From assembly GCA_009760855.2 (NCBI GenBank), contig WPIO01000047.1, positions 2,622,001 to 2,686,000 on the forward strand: a stretch of DNA of 64,000 nucleotides, given 5' to 3'. Each line of letters starts with the position of its first letter. Position 1 is the first letter of the stretch. Origin of the DNA: Cristatella mucedo. Taxonomy: Eukaryota; Bryozoa; Phylactolaemata; Cristatellidae. A program made the position numbers and the translations under genes. Below the pieces are notes generated by a model. That model was not told the origin of the DNA, searched no databases, and saw only the letters and a list, made by a program, of their open reading frames with translations. Below, piece by piece: positions 35,312 through 48,500 of the stretch.

Positions 35312-36535
35312 TAATAATAATAATAATAATAATGCACTTGATAAAGCGCCTTCGGAGAGCTCAATCTCTTTCTAGGCGCTACAAAGAGAAACACGACTGA
35401 ATGGTGAGTTATATCAAGCTTGATAAACAATATGAATAACATGGTTAGGGGTGACATGCACACGGTCAGCATGCAAGTGTGGTTAGTGACAGCATGCAGT
35501 GTCAGCATGCATAAGCACATGAAGGGTGAATCACAGGGACACACTAAATTCTGCCCTAATGGTTTTATCCTTACCTAAACAAGCTCAAGTTTTAGCAATG
35601 GTGTGTAACTGAAAGTAGGAAGACTTTATTGTGGAGCTGATGTGGTCGTCTAACGGAAGGTCAATTACGAAAATGACACCTAGATTTTGTGCAGATTCAA
35701 CAGGAGATATTCTGGCAGAGCCTTTTTTGAGCTCTACATTTCCTATTTCTGAATCACGCTTGGTTTTCAAGAACTAGTAAGTTAATTTTTATCATCATTC
35801 AATCTAAGAAAATTGGCTGCCATCCATGTGTGGATGTCATCAATACATGCAGCTATGTAGTTATGAGAATTCGAGGTGCTCCTAGTCTGGTTGGGATCAA
35901 AGAGAAAGTACAACTGATTGTCATCTTCATAGAAGTTAAAGCCTAGGTTTTTCTCTGCCATCACATCGGCAAGAGGGAGAGCATAAACCATGAAAAGAGC
36001 AGGACCAACCATTGAGCCCAGAGGTACCCCGTATTTCAGAGGAGCCTCGGATAATTTTTTTCCATTCACATCAATGCTCTGGGGTCTCCTAATGAGATGG
36101 AACCTGAACCGCTGCAGAGCAGTGACAGTGATGCCCAAGCGAGAGAAGAGGAGCTCAAGTAGAACTTGGTATTCGATAGCATCAAAAGCTGCCGAAAGAT
36201 CAAGCAAAACAAGCAGGGATAATCCATCCATGTCTGCATTCCTCAGTAGGTTGTTTTACACACTAAGCAATGCTGATTATGTGAACCGATTAGCACTAAA
36301 GCCAGACTGGAACTTACTAACAAGGTTTGAAGTTTCATTATATGCTAGCAAGGTTTGAAATTTCATTATATGAGTTCAGCTGGTCTGCCACAACTCCTTC
36401 CAGTATCTTTTTTGGGAACAGTAGAAGAAGTACTGTACGGTAGTCGCTAAATTTCTCTTGGTCTGGTGTCACTTTTTGAGTAGTAGCCTGACTATAGCTT
36501 TTTTGAAAGTCCGGGGACATGACCTGAGGTTAATG
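35312..36535 (-). mobile_element. CR1/L2-type LINE with internal deletion
   Basis: Minus strand: AAT tail on the + strand (35312-35333), the hairpin, a short 3' UTR to about 35555, then RT pieces. The order is thumb (35585-35770, LGVIFVIDLPLDDHI), palm and fingers (35782-36231, DLSAAFDAIEYQVLLE, FNFYEDDNQLYF) and upstream RT (36338-36520). The catalytic YADD box reads YEDD, and about 600 bp present in the copy at 7200-8140 is missing between 3' UTR and thumb. A stretch of about 25 bp is tandemly duplicated at 36327-36372. It is inactive. Confidence 0.85.
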
Positions 36536-36539
36536 ACAT

Positions 36540-38790
36540 AATAGTTATGCAAGGCAGCAGCAGATCGCCGGAGTCATAACAGGCTAGATGACCACTAATT
36601 TAGTTAGGTTCACAGTGATGCATGAGGGGAGCTAGCTGAGCGGTTCGAGACAATGCTAGGAATACCAAAGGAGCAGTTACTCAGCTCGCATTTTCAGCCA
36701 AACTAGCGGCTTATAAGCTGGCGGCTCCACCGTGCTTTTCTTTTGTTAATTCATAATTCACGAATCTTAGCAATACCAGTAACATTTAGGAATGCATTTT
36801 ATCCACAACGACGACGCAATAAAAGCTGTGCACGATCATAACTAACATGCAGGTTTCTAGCTGCCGTTGTAGCTAAGGCTGCTGCCAGCGTGGGAGACCT
36901 AGCAGCTCGAAGTGATAAGTGCTTAGATATCCATAGGCAAGCAATTTCTTACTAGCTACGGTAAAGTAACAATCAGAATAACTTTAAACAGGTCTTATCT
37001 GTATCGCTCCCATATACGACGTCCGCAAGAACTTCGATTTTCGGAAGAGTTTTGCAAAGAACAGCGAATGCACGTCATGGCACTGTACGTCTTGTTCAGG
37101 TGGACATGCGGGTAGAATAAAGGCTGGGCTTCCTGTGAGATCATATGAGCTTCTGCATGGGGTCATTGTATCATGGGTGCTCATGAAAAACTCGGTTTGC
37201 TATGAGCAGAAGCTTTGTGGCTAACAGAAGCAGACTCGCTTCTAACAAGGGACAAGTGGAGGAACAGCTTAAGGCGGAAATCAGAACACTGATGGTTAGA
37301 AGCATCGTTTGCCACACGGACTCCCAGCAAATGAGCACTAGCAAAAGCGCCTCTGGTAGTGGTTAAAATTTGCTTCACCAGCCCCGACGCGACGACACAC
37401 AATCGCCGTAGCGCCACTCAAGAGAAATTGATTCACAAGGACTCTCATAGCAGTCCGGCACATGACCGCTCCGACTGGAGTCCACATTCCAATTGAACTC
37501 CGGGTCACATTGCTTCACACTTCCTTCAAGGATGAACAAGGGCCTATAAAAGGCTGGCTAAGCTGCCCCTTTCAGGAAGAGACTCGTCAAAGCGGGCTAA
37601 GCCATGTAGGTCAAAACTATGCTAAGCGACATTAAAGTGGGTCAGCTAGCAGCAGCTGAGTGAGAGGTTGCAATCAAATCACAGAATTGGTTCACTGAGC
37701 AACAGCTTGTGGCTGGCGCCGGCTGGAAACCGTCAAAGTAGGAAGGCTTGAAAAGGCCGACGGCAACCATGCAGAGAGTACTGAGCCGGATGACGGCTCG
37801 ATATGGACCATCACATTACATGCGTTCAACATTGGTATTTCATACAGCCAACAGCTCCGTGGCTTAGAGCTTGACTGAGCTCAAATCAAGCCTAGGCCCA
37901 CAGCTTAAACATAAACGACTGCCTTTCAATGACGTCGGCATGAATGCGGCATCGGCATTATATTATCGCATAATAGGTTATTTTCTGTTGCAGTTCGGGA
38001 CAGGCAAATAATAAATTTCAGTCGCAATCTGGCAGATTTACCACATCGGTGGTTCACTATGGTGCTTATGTTACTGAAATAGCAGAAAAAAATTCTGAAA
38101 TGCTTCACTCCAAAAAAAAGTTCCCTCGGGTCTCAGCAGAAGCATAGGCGTTAGTACAACCTTATGCGTCGGTTAATACAAGTTAAACAGGTACCAAAAA
38201 CATACAGACGGAGGTTCTGGCAATTGGGACAGGCGCGTGCTAGAAATTTAAAGCGACTAGGCTCAAGGCATCGCCATGGGGAAATATTTTGCCAGGACAC
38301 CTTGGAAGGCATGCACACCTTTACAATTCCTGGAATAAATCTGAATTTCAGTATCAATCCTGGGACAAACGTATAGAAAGAATTAGCAGGTGCGATTAGG
38401 GGTGTTCTGTAGGTTATTTGCTGCATCTGGAACCAGGTGCCTGTAATGCTTGGTGATATGCGGGTGTGTGAGAGAGTGAACACAGTGTAGGTTACAGAAC
38501 ACATGGAACTTTTCTGGACTCTAAAAAGGAAGGCTGAGACAAAAGATCGTGAAACCTCCAACCACACCTCGGTTATAAAATTGACTAGTTTTTGTGGAAA
38601 ATCCCAAGCTAGAAGGTCTGTCAAAAAAGACGCGGGCTCTTTTAAGGTATGGCTTTGGTCGCACAGTTTATCAGGTAAATCTTCCATTGGGTTCATTAAA
38701 GGCAATGGCCATTCTTATAATTAGCGCCAAACGGCAGCCGATAGACAGAGTAATCGGCTTTAATCACTGGCTCCAAAAGTACTCTCTGAT
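36540..38790. other. No gene recognised
   Basis: Holds the longest unexplained frame of the inter-P450 region, 38151-38705 on the minus strand (184 codons). It has no recognisable motif and its composition looks accidental; overlapping + strand frames (38164-38376, 38503-38724) are equally anonymous. Confidence 0.4.
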
Positions 38791-38794
38791 TTAC

Positions 38795-38950
38795 CAGCCT
38801 CTTTTGTATAGCTACAGAAGAGCCTTAGCGGCTATCACCACAGCTTGCAACGTTAATAAAAGAGAGCCCACCGGAGGATTTGAACGTACGACCTCGGGAC
38901 CAAGGTCTTCAAAAGCAACCACATTACCTAGTGTGCCATTACGGCTCACA
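38795..38950 (-). mobile_element. tRNA-related SINE (family 1)
   Basis: Reversed copy: CAGCCTCTTTTGTATAG end, GAGCCTTAGCGGCTATCACC body, diverged B box GGATTTGAAC, and head end CTAGTGTGCCATTACGGCTC. Confidence 0.78.
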
Positions 38951-39639
38951 CCAATGCTTGCTGTGGTGACTGGATGGTTGCCCTTAACAAAAAACTAATT
39001 AGACATACGGCATAGTTGGACCCAGGCAGCCTGTAGCCCACAGCTGAATAGATTAGAGGTTGTGATCGAATCCTAATAAAAGTGTATATGCTTGTGGTTG
39101 ATTTCAAGCTGCTTCTGCGAAACGGCATCGAAAGAATACCCGAAAGCATCAACCACGTGAAGTCGAGGTGCAACTTCAATGACTTCCTACGATTAACTGC
39201 TGGCACGGGCACCGTGAGGCGACTTGAAGACAAGGTCGTTGGCAGTGGTAGCAGTGAAGTGAAATTTTGAGGTGAGACTAGCTGCTCCACTGTAGCTGAT
39301 CTACCACGTTTTGTGTGCGCACTGATAAGTCTTCTCCGCGATGTTTGGTATGGGTGGATGGACCACATAGTGTATTTGGCTAGACTGGGTGAGCAGCACC
39401 ACTCAGACGATTCATATAGCTTCTCGCAACCTTGCCCCATCTCCTAGAGTCTCATATGAGACAGATTTGGAAGAATGAATAGACGTGTGACTGGCACTCT
39501 TTACTTGGGAGTCCTCTGGCGTTGTTCCCCTGATAGCAGCAGTGCAGGCTATCGAGAAGGTGATGCCGGCGATTGACTACCGGACATGTATATGTCTACC
39601 ATGCCGCCCACGGGAATATTAGCATGGTGAAAAGAAAGG

Positions 39640-39785
39640 TTAGCTGATTTAACAGACTCATTTGCATAAATGAAGAAGAGCCCTAACGGCTGTCACCAGT
39701 GGGCAATAAAGGGTTTCCTGCTGCATGACTCAAACCCATGACCGATCGTGCACAGCGAGTACCTTACCTCCTGGGGGTAGACCGA
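39640..39785 (-). mobile_element. tRNA-related SINE (family 1), degraded
   Basis: Reversed copy with AGCTGATTTAACAGACTC, then GAGCCCTAACGGCTGTCACC and a diverged B-box region (GACTCAAACCC). The hairpin segment is shortened. Confidence 0.65.
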
Positions 39786-39968
39786 TGGGTTCAATCCATC
39801 CTGGTAGAGAAAGAAAGGTCTCTGCAGCCTCATTAACTTTTCGAAGGCACATTTGTAAATTCTAGGTGACCAATCAGTGTTTTTATCTGGTTGTCGAATT
39901 TAAGGGAAAACACTTCTGCTTAACCCGGTTGGGCTCTGGCGCGAACATAGCTCATAAAAGAAATACCT

Positions 39969-40024
39969 ATAGCTCAAATCAGCTCCGCTGCCTAGGCCTA
40001 GCCAGTGGAGCAGACTTGAGCTAT
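39969..40024. repeat. 56-bp near-perfect palindrome
   Basis: Two abutting 28-bp arms meet at CTAGGCCTAG (39992-40001) without a spacer; 24 of 28 positions pair. The outer ends are ATAGCTCAA and TTGAGCTAT. The DNA could extrude a cruciform or fold as a long hairpin. No terminal duplication was evident and it matches none of the repeats listed here. Confidence 0.85.
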
Positions 40025-40679
40025 ACGCAACCACACCACTTGTATACCCCATGGCCGCGGCTTCACGTCTGTAACAATCTCTTGCTATCAAAAGGATTTA
40101 TTTACGTTGTAGAAGTGAACCTTTCATGTGAAAGTATGGCTGTTCTTCATCGCCATCGTGTGCCCATGATTTTGGCATACCTGCGTGCATTGAGGCTGGA
40201 ACGATAGCAACAGTTAGACTTAAAGTCGTTACCGACTAAAATAAAAGACCCTAATCTGCAGTATCCGAGTGTGCTGAACAGTATTGGCTCTCAATTTGAA
40301 TACATTTCAAATGGTTCTTTTCCTACGTTTCACTGCGCGATTTAATCCACTAAGACTGCCACAGCATCATGACTAAGCCTGGACAGATTTATCATTGCAT
40401 CGCACTGCATAGTACCATATTTCACAAATCATAAGAGTTGATTGCATCATTTTCTGATCTAATACAATACTACTGCCAGGCGGCTGCTGCACCAAGCTGA
40501 CGTCATAAAGCCCAGACGGAAAGGTCGAGTATGTAAAATAGTTCAGACTGTGCGAGACAGTTTAAGCTACTGCTACATGAAACTATTATAATTAAATTCA
40601 TTGAAGTACAATCGCGAAAAATTGTCTTAAAAGTACATTAATACCATAAAACTGCGTGCTATATATGCAGGGAAGTAAA

Positions 40680-40759
40680 GTTTGCCAACCAGAAGAAAAG
40701 TATCACTTCTCAAATGAAAAAGGCATATCATCTTTACTTCAGATGTAAGGTTGGCAAAC
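40680..40759. repeat. 80-bp segment bounded by 11-bp perfect inverted repeats
   Basis: GTTTGCCAACC at 40680-40690 and GGTTGGCAAAC at 40749-40759. A second inverted pair, GAAGTAAAG (40672-40680) and CTTTACTTC (40732-40740), overlaps it in a crossed order. No clear target duplication was found; it could be a very small MITE. Confidence 0.4.
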
Positions 40760-41232
40760 GGGACCGGCGTTGGGCCCGCGTTTTCTATATTTAAGGCACA
40801 GATTTCACGTGAGCTGATGACAAATTAAAGCCGTTTGCAGTTCCCATGGTGTGTTGAGAGCCAAGCAACCACGTAAATGACTAATATTTTTTCTATGTTT
40901 CTCCTCTTTGCAGCAGAAGAAATAATCAAAAAAAGTCGATAATAGTCTGTCCAAATATTCAGGCTGCGTTGAGACCATTCCACATACTGAAGGACTTCCT
41001 ATTCTAGAACCTCCTGCAGAATATTTTCTCGACTCGTCTGATAAGGACAGAAGAAAGCCGATCTGCTCTTCTCCTAGCATGTCAGCATGCATTGATCCAG
41101 ATGTCCACTGCGATCCATCATCAATTCCACACAGATTAACACAGGATTAACAAAACGACCAAGTTCATGATTTGGACTTATCCAAGAACTAGGCAGATTC
41201 ACTAGGATTAAGGCTCCTGCTATGAAATTTTC

Positions 41233-41517
41233 TTGAAGATGTCACAATTAACCTATATCGAAAGCGCTACCAGCACTGGGGCCTTCTTTGAAAAGATACG
41301 TTATCTTGTGTTCTGTTCCGATATTGAGGGCCTCAGGAAAAACTTACAAATCACGCGTGACCAACGAGAATGGAGACTTTGTGTAGACTTTTCGAAACTG
41401 AGTATGAAGGCTGAGCTTTTGTACATTGGAAACCGTCTTCTATCTATTGCAGTAGCGTATGCCGTTCGCATGAAAGAGACATGCGACAGATTAAAGGAGG
41501 TACTGAATTCCATTTAG
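41233..41517 (+). pseudogene. Fragment of a widespread transposon-like ORF (DWRLFIDSSK-type)
   Basis: The frame contains DQREWRLCVDFSKLSMKAEL and then AYAVRMKETCDRLKEVL. From memory this pattern (WRLFID-S-K-SLKAVLLHNGN, then a HAVxMKETY-like segment) occurs in uncharacterised, probably mobile-element-derived proteins of many invertebrates. The copy lacks the sequence expected on either side, so it is a fragment or one exon. It lies 1 kb upstream of P450 B on the same strand but has no sign of being spliced to it. Confidence 0.4.
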
Positions 41518-41519
41518 TA

Positions 41520-42490
41520 TAACAAGTAAAGCTGGCACCTCTGTGGTCATAAAGTAGAAAAAATAAAGTACATATAGATAAAGTACATAAATAGACAAAG
41601 TAAAAATAATAGAGTTAATTTTGTAGTCTGACTGTCATATTCGTGTTGAGCACGTCAAAGTTTATAAGACTACTAACTTATCACAGTAACTTGACTTTTG
41701 TAAAAATGGGTTGACCAGTGTGTGCGGCTCGCCGTAATACTTGGTTCAGGCGACCCCATTATTATTCAAGCGTGGGCTGAGACTAGAAAGGCTAAGAGTG
41801 CTGTTTCTGCGGTCTTTTCCTTCTGGACATGGAGAAACATTCCAGATTAAAAAATCGAGGCCTCAGAAATGTGTACGGCTGGCATAAAGCACGTTAACAA
41901 ACGTCCCAACTACTCTCAACAATTCAAAAACAAGTCAGAGGGTTAGCAAATGAAAGCAGCTGAATAAATTCTCTTGGCGTAAACGTTGAAATATGTGGTT
42001 AAGCTGTAGGGATCGATAGAGGCACCTCCAGCGAAACCCGTAATTTCGTGCGCCGGATGGTAGGTTTACGTATCAGCTGGTCGCAGACGATCACTTTCCT
42101 GCCTGATTCAGCTGGCACGTAGCATTCCCAATCGCTTCATGGAAGTATAGCAGCGTGTTCAACAGTCTCTTCCTATGTGACCTCTCGTCATTGACCGCTT
42201 TGCTTGCTCTCTGGAACGGGCACATAACAAGGACTACACATATGTCTTTGAGTGAAGTGACTCTCGATATGTCACAGCCGCACTTTGCCACCACTCAAGC
42301 TCATAAGTAAATTGAGGATTAACATTCAAAGGATTAACATTTAGCCTACATTAAGCCTTTCAAATACCGACCCCCCCCTCGCACAATTGACCCTTCGACT
42401 TAGCAGCATGCAGCTAAGCTCAGGGTCGATCGACCAGCAAACTCGATGAGAGCCAAGCTTTCCTTTCCCTCTAGGCGATTCGGAGGGCGC
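41520..42490. other. Upstream region of P450 B
   Basis: About 1 kb without a recognisable gene. The P450 B promoter should be here. I see no convincing TATA box at a sensible distance. Confidence 0.4.
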
Positions 42491-42495
42491 GCAAA

Positions 42496-42621
42496 ATGAA
42501 GCACCTTGTAAGAAAAGTGGCACTAGCGAGGTCTTCGACGACCAGCTTACGTCCATGTGCTCCATCCATGCGCAGGATCGCCATTTCGTCACATAGGGCA
42601 TCTAGCGAATCCTTCAGAAAG
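42496..42621 (+). CDS. P450 B first exon (mitochondrial targeting presequence)
   Basis: Forty-two codons from ATG at 42496 (A at -3; an in-frame stop lies at 42472-42474) to the GTGAGA donor. The peptide begins MKHLVRKVALARSS and later has MRRIAISSHRAS. It contains eight Arg or Lys against one Glu and many Ser and Ala, the composition of a matrix-targeting presequence. The donor is phase 0, matching the acceptor at 42735. Confidence 0.75.
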
Positions 42622-45452
42622 GTGAGAAGCAGCAGAGTAATGACTTACGCGAACTAAGTCTTGGCTTGTCGCACGCTGGCTGCTACGGCGCCCGCACGGC
42701 TAAGGGATGGTCGCTAAGCTGGCTTTCTCTTTAGGGTCTTAAGCCGTTCGAAAGAATGCCCGGACCGAAAGGGCTACCGTTCATCGGTACTGCACTTGAA
42801 TACTTCAATCCCATGGGGCGTCGGAGTTTCGAGAAGTTGTTCGAGGTGAGCTAGTAATGATGACGTTCGTTCTAGCTTGATCTACCGTCACTGTTCTCAG
42901 AAAGCCGTGCTCTTTTACTGCCACTCTCAAACGGGCCAAGCTAGGGTCTGACCAAGTACTCTTCCTCAACAGTTTTCGCCAAGTCAGTTTGAAAGACGAC
43001 AGATACAGCTTTAGTCTTTGAATTAGCTAGATGCCATCTGTATGTTTTGGCGGCCAAAACTATGCAGGCAGAAAGCTATTTTTAACGAGAGATAATGAAA
43101 ATTATTTGTATTCTTAGTCTCTTCATCATAGTAAGAACGCCTCGTGTCTTTCTGAGTTCAACGTGCGTGCATACACATGTTTGACTGAAAGTGTAAAGTG
43201 TCAACAAATTCTTCTTCTCGTGTGAGCTTCCTGCTATTTGGTAGCAAAAAATAAATACTTTCTCTGACGATCTAAAATTGCCTGTGGTCTAGTCTATGGT
43301 CAATCTCACTTTCCCTCTTCACACGCCATCACTCCAGATGCTTTGAGCCAACTTCAAAATGAGCACCGCCGCACAGCACTTCAAAGGCTAGTGATTAGAA
43401 CGGTACTGATCTGTGCAAGAACGTACACGTCTTACCCAATATTGCATTTAACTCCTGTATCTAGCATTTGTGTAGTAAATAAAACTGCTATGCAGCCGGC
43501 TGCTAAAATTGGTTGATTAGAGGCTACCGCAATCGAACGCGCGTTATTGTTGAGATGCATCACTCTTTCGCGACGCCTCGGTCAAATTAACCCTCCCGAA
43601 GTGTTCGCTCGGCCGCTCTTGTCAAGCGTCTTTCACCGAGTTCAAGCGCCAGCCATGCAGTTCGCTGAGTGGGCACGTGACTCGCTAGTCAGCCCCTGGG
43701 CTGCCAGCGACGGCACTCCCAACCCCTGCTCTTCTCTCACTGAAGGTGTACAGCGACCGAGCCAGTATCTATGGTCCTGTTTTCCGCGAGAACATTGGAC
43801 CGGTCACCAACGTCATAGTGAGCGATGCGAGCGAGTACATGAAGCTCATCCGCGTTGAAGGACGCATGCCGAGTCGTATGCCTCTCGCCCCGCTGCTTCA
43901 CGTCCGACTGCAAAGCGGCCTGAGTAGCGGGTTTGTTAATTCGTAAGTCAAGCTTTGTCTGGAGGTCACTTCTATAGTCACGACGCTAGACAAGTGGGTT
44001 TGTTTGCCACTTGAAGCCAACGTCTTAGTTAGGGTTTTTTTTTCTGCCGATGCTATTATGTGGCTGAACAACCAATGTCTTTAGTTGCACTCCCTTTTTC
44101 TGCCAGCAACGGCGGTGAATGGTATAAATATCGAAGAGCAGCTCACAAGAAATTGCTGCAGCCCGCCGAGGTGGCTACCTTTGGGCCGGCGCAGGAGAGA
44201 GTAGCCAAGGACTTCGTGCTACGACTCAGCAAAGCGTGCGAGAAAAAAGGCGTCATTGAAAACTCGCCTATAGAGTTTTTTCGCTGGGCAATCGAGTGTA
44301 AGTCGAAGTTATCAGCTGGCTAGCCGAACGACGTTCTAAAGTTGCGCTCATTCTCATGCACTCCAGTGAATCCTGACTCGTTTTGCATCGACCTAGCCAT
44401 TGGAATACCTTTGCTCGGCAAAAGAATCGGCTGCCTCGACTCACCTCCGGAGGTGGCCGCTGAAGAGTTTGTCAATAACATATCTGGTACTTTCTTCTAC
44501 CTTCAAAAGCTACTCTTCCAGTTGCCCATATACAAGCTTTTCAAGACTCCGACGTATGTGCACTTTCATCATCACGTGACCAACCTGTTTGCCAATGGCA
44601 GGAAGCTGGTCGAAAAGGTAGGCAATGAATTGTAAGTCCGATTGCAATTTCACTCGTTAATCCAATACGATCTGTAAGCAATGAGCATTACATGAAGAGT
44701 GGCTGTTTTGTGAATCTGCACAAGCACTTCATTTTTTCCTATGCACACCATCATTCTCTTAATGCCGCTAAATGCAACAGTTAAAAACTGGATGCAGCTG
44801 CTTTTGTACGAAAAATTAAATGCAGCCTTTTAAAGTGGTTCGTGCCCTATCTGTGCTGTCTCTGCTGGTTGCCGGAGCATCAGTACTAAAAGATACCTAA
44901 AAAAGCTATTTATAGCTTTTCCGAACATTGAGGAGAGCTAAAACGTTTTTGTTTTCTTATCCACAAGAGCTCAGTGCTCAGCCTGAGGAACATCGACTGA
45001 CTGGCCCTGTTAAGAGTGAGCCATTGGTCAAACTTTTGACTCCTTCCTGATTCATGCACCAAGAGTGTTGGCATCCAATAGCTAGTTCTGAACGTGATTT
45101 TCTGTAGCATTATGCTAGCTCGAGGAACGCGGTCAGCCTGGTCGGGACTAGAAACCATCATCTTGAATTCAGAGACTTACTAAAACATGTTCTTCGTATT
45201 GTCATACCTCTCCCAGTGAGTTGCGCCAGTAAATATTGGTTTATTTACATGTACTTGCAGATTATTAGCTCGAATATGCTCTTGGATATGTCCGTGCATC
45301 TTGCAAAAGTATATCTGACGTACTCATCAGCCGTACTCATACTACAGCTAATCCAGTGTAAATTTATATATTATGATATAAATATATATGTATATATATA
45401 TATATGCGTGTATATATATATACATATATATATATATATGTATATGTATATA

Positions 45453-45542
<90 letters not shown>

Positions 45543-48500
45543 CTTATAGCTTGAAGCCTGTCTGCATGGAGTCACATGCCGAGACGGTTCAACCTGCATG
45601 CAGCTTTCTGTGCTTTACTAGAGCGGCATTGCAGATATTGTGCTGCGATCACTCAGACTTGGCGTGTGGGAGGTGGCCTGACTGCATACATTGTACGCCA
45701 ACTTTTGCTACCTCAGTTAGTAAGAGTGGGGCGCACACTACAAAATCTCTCCCAGGAAGTTGCCATATGCTCGGGCGGCGTGTCGCTTCTGGAGAGCATC
45801 AGAGCCAGCGGCGAGCTTACAGAAAGTGAAGCAGTGGAACTCGTAATCGAACTGATGATCGGCGCCATTGAAACGGTATGGAGCGGAGGGGAAAATCGCT
45901 GAAGCAGATCGCTGGCAACGGCTGATCTGGCTGCGACGCAGGAAAGCTGAGTTTCACCACGCGGGTTCAACGTTATAGGCTGCCAACGCGTGCCAATGGA
46001 CACTGTACGGGATTACTAAGATGCAGCCCCTGAGCCAGGATGTTCTTCGCAATGAAATACTGTCACAAACAGCCAACGGAGTACCAGTGCATTCGGCGAT
46101 TGAGCGCATGCCTTACATGAAGGCCTGTCTCAAGGAGGCACTGAGGTTCGTGGGCATGCGCTCTGACGCTCGAGCACCAGCTGGCCGTGCTCGTCCAGGT
46201 CGTGCTCAGTCAGAGCGAGCAGGCTGACTGAGCGGCAGCGTCCAAGCCGCCGCCTTCGCTTTGGCCTCGGAGCCACTTTAAGCGTACAAAAAACGGCTGT
46301 TCCACTCGGTGTCGGCACTAGGTCTGTATTAGCGCCTCCTCTGCAGGCTGTTTCCTGTCACGTTCGCAACAAGTCGCTTAACCCAGGACGACATGGAGCT
46401 CGGCGGTTACCACATACCGGCTGGAGTAAGTAGGCGTATCTAGTTGATACGAAATCGGGCGCCGAGTACGGACTCTTGCAGTGGCAGATGCCCGTGGAAA
46501 GAGCGGTGAATGCCGAAGAATCCGCGCCGAAATTGGGTAGTAAATACCCAGCATGCATACCCATGTCCGACTGCTGAGCCGACGGTGCGTTTGGGCCTAC
46601 CGGATGTGGTAATATTCAAGTTGAGTGCCATTTGCCGAGCGCCGCGCGACATTGACGAAAATTTCAGGCAGTCAAGCTGGTATCACTCGAGAGCTTCTAT
46701 GAGGTCCACTAGCGGGTGTCGTCTTGTGAGTCACACTAACTGGTACTATATGTAAGAAGTATTCTTTATGCTAGCCACTTTCAATTAGGCCACAGCCAAT
46801 CTGGTCTCTCTTGCCAAGCTATTTGGAGTGCTATATAGGAGCAATAGAAGCGTGCGGATTAGAAAAAAAACCAGTCAAATCTCGCAAGGTTACTTATGTG
46901 CCACGATGGCTAAAATAAGTGCTATAGGCAGCTTGAGTTCACCGGTGCAGTCGACGTTGACTTTGGTGCCCGTGAGTGATCGGGCAGTTACACCACGGGA
47001 ATTCAGTGTGAGTATTGACAGAACACTCGACACGGCATTCATTTCAGAGGGCTTCAACTGTGTCAGGCTTTATGTAATTGCCTCTAATATAGGTTCTGCT
47101 GATGTCTCAGTGATAAAATGACAAAGCAGCTTGTTATAATTTGAGTAGTAAAAAGTACACTGTTTGAAGTCGCCGCCAATAAGCACGACGGAAAGACTAT
47201 GAACAAGAACTGCGAACAATCACGAGCTTGGTATGCTATCTTCCAGCACAACAAATAAGTTTGATTCAGTAAATGCTTGTATAATTTTCCGGTTAGACTA
47301 TTTCGGAGGAAGGAGATAGGACTTTGCCTACTCTAAATGTGTTCACTAATACTTTAAAGGCTGCGACCATTTAATTAGTGGGCATCTGTCAGCAGTACAC
47401 AAATTGACCTAATGCTTTTTATTGAAGTCACCTAGCCCGTGCACTGTGGCGACTGACCCTAGCCATTGTATGCAACTTTAAATTGCGTAAATAGGTAAAT
47501 TAAACATGTTTAGCTTACACTAAAACGTTGTAAAAATGCTATTCTAGCAGAGCCAAAACCACGGAAGCTGCTTTCACACACCCTGCATTTTTGCCATTTT
47601 TCTCGATGGACCTTGTATGGTTTGACGCCGTCTGACAGCTGCAGCACTAGAATAATTAATTGCGCATGTCTTGAATGACGGATGCACGTCGTTTCTTTGC
47701 CAATCAGAGATCCCATCTGCATTAATTTGACTTGTACTCGAGCAGCATTTGAGGTATTCTCGAACTGCGTCAGCCTATTTTTGATTAACTCAGGAACCAT
47801 ACTTGAACTTCCCTTAGCGGTATGTATTCCCCTCTACGGTACTACCACAACTCCAGTAATAATAATAGAATGTGTTGAGATGGAGGGTTTTCTATGCCCT
47901 AATTAAAGCTTCAGTGGCTTTCTACATGTGTTCGGTCACCAACGAACTCCATTTCACCAACCTTAGAGGCAGTGAGTCATAACGTTGAGGCTGTCAGGCC
48001 AATGACTTAGTCAGAAATGCAGTCCAGGAAGTGAGTAGTAATAATAATAATAATAATAATGCATTTGATATAGTACCCCTAGAGAGCTCAATCTCTCCCG
48101 AGGCACTTTACGCTTTACTGAGAAGCGAAGAAATTGAATTACAATAAACCTCTTTCTGAAAGATTGGGTTTTCAGTAAAACAATGGAACAGCTAATTTGT
48201 CTTCCATGGAAAACCTGGGGGCAAGAACCTATTTAGAACAGGGGAAGTCTTCAAGTGAAAGAATGAAATGCATTTCGATTTATTCGTTGAGAAGCTTAGG
48301 GAAGTTATGGATGAAACTGGTGCAACAGTTCCTCTAAGGGATTTGGAGCAAAGACAATCGTGAAATTTTGTGTCGGAGTAAGAAACATATTTGATGACGG
48401 ACGAGCAATCATTGAACCATTTTGCTGTTTGGTACCCATGGCTGCATGATGAACTTGCCGCTGTTTTCTTTGCAGACCCATGTCCAGGCAAACGTTTATC

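Noticed and set aside
38151-38705. 184-codon minus-strand open frame
   Set aside because: No recognisable domain, odd composition, no splice or start context, and comparable anonymous frames on the opposite strand.
38946-39440. 164-codon minus-strand frame and its + strand counterpart at 39082-39270
   Set aside because: No family resemblance. The + strand peptide looks superficially protein-like but I could not link it to P450 or any other family.
45216-45599. Frames rich in Val-Cys or Thr-His over the TG/CA microsatellites (also at 49466-49797 and 34284-34475)
   Set aside because: Dinucleotide repeats without stops; not genes.
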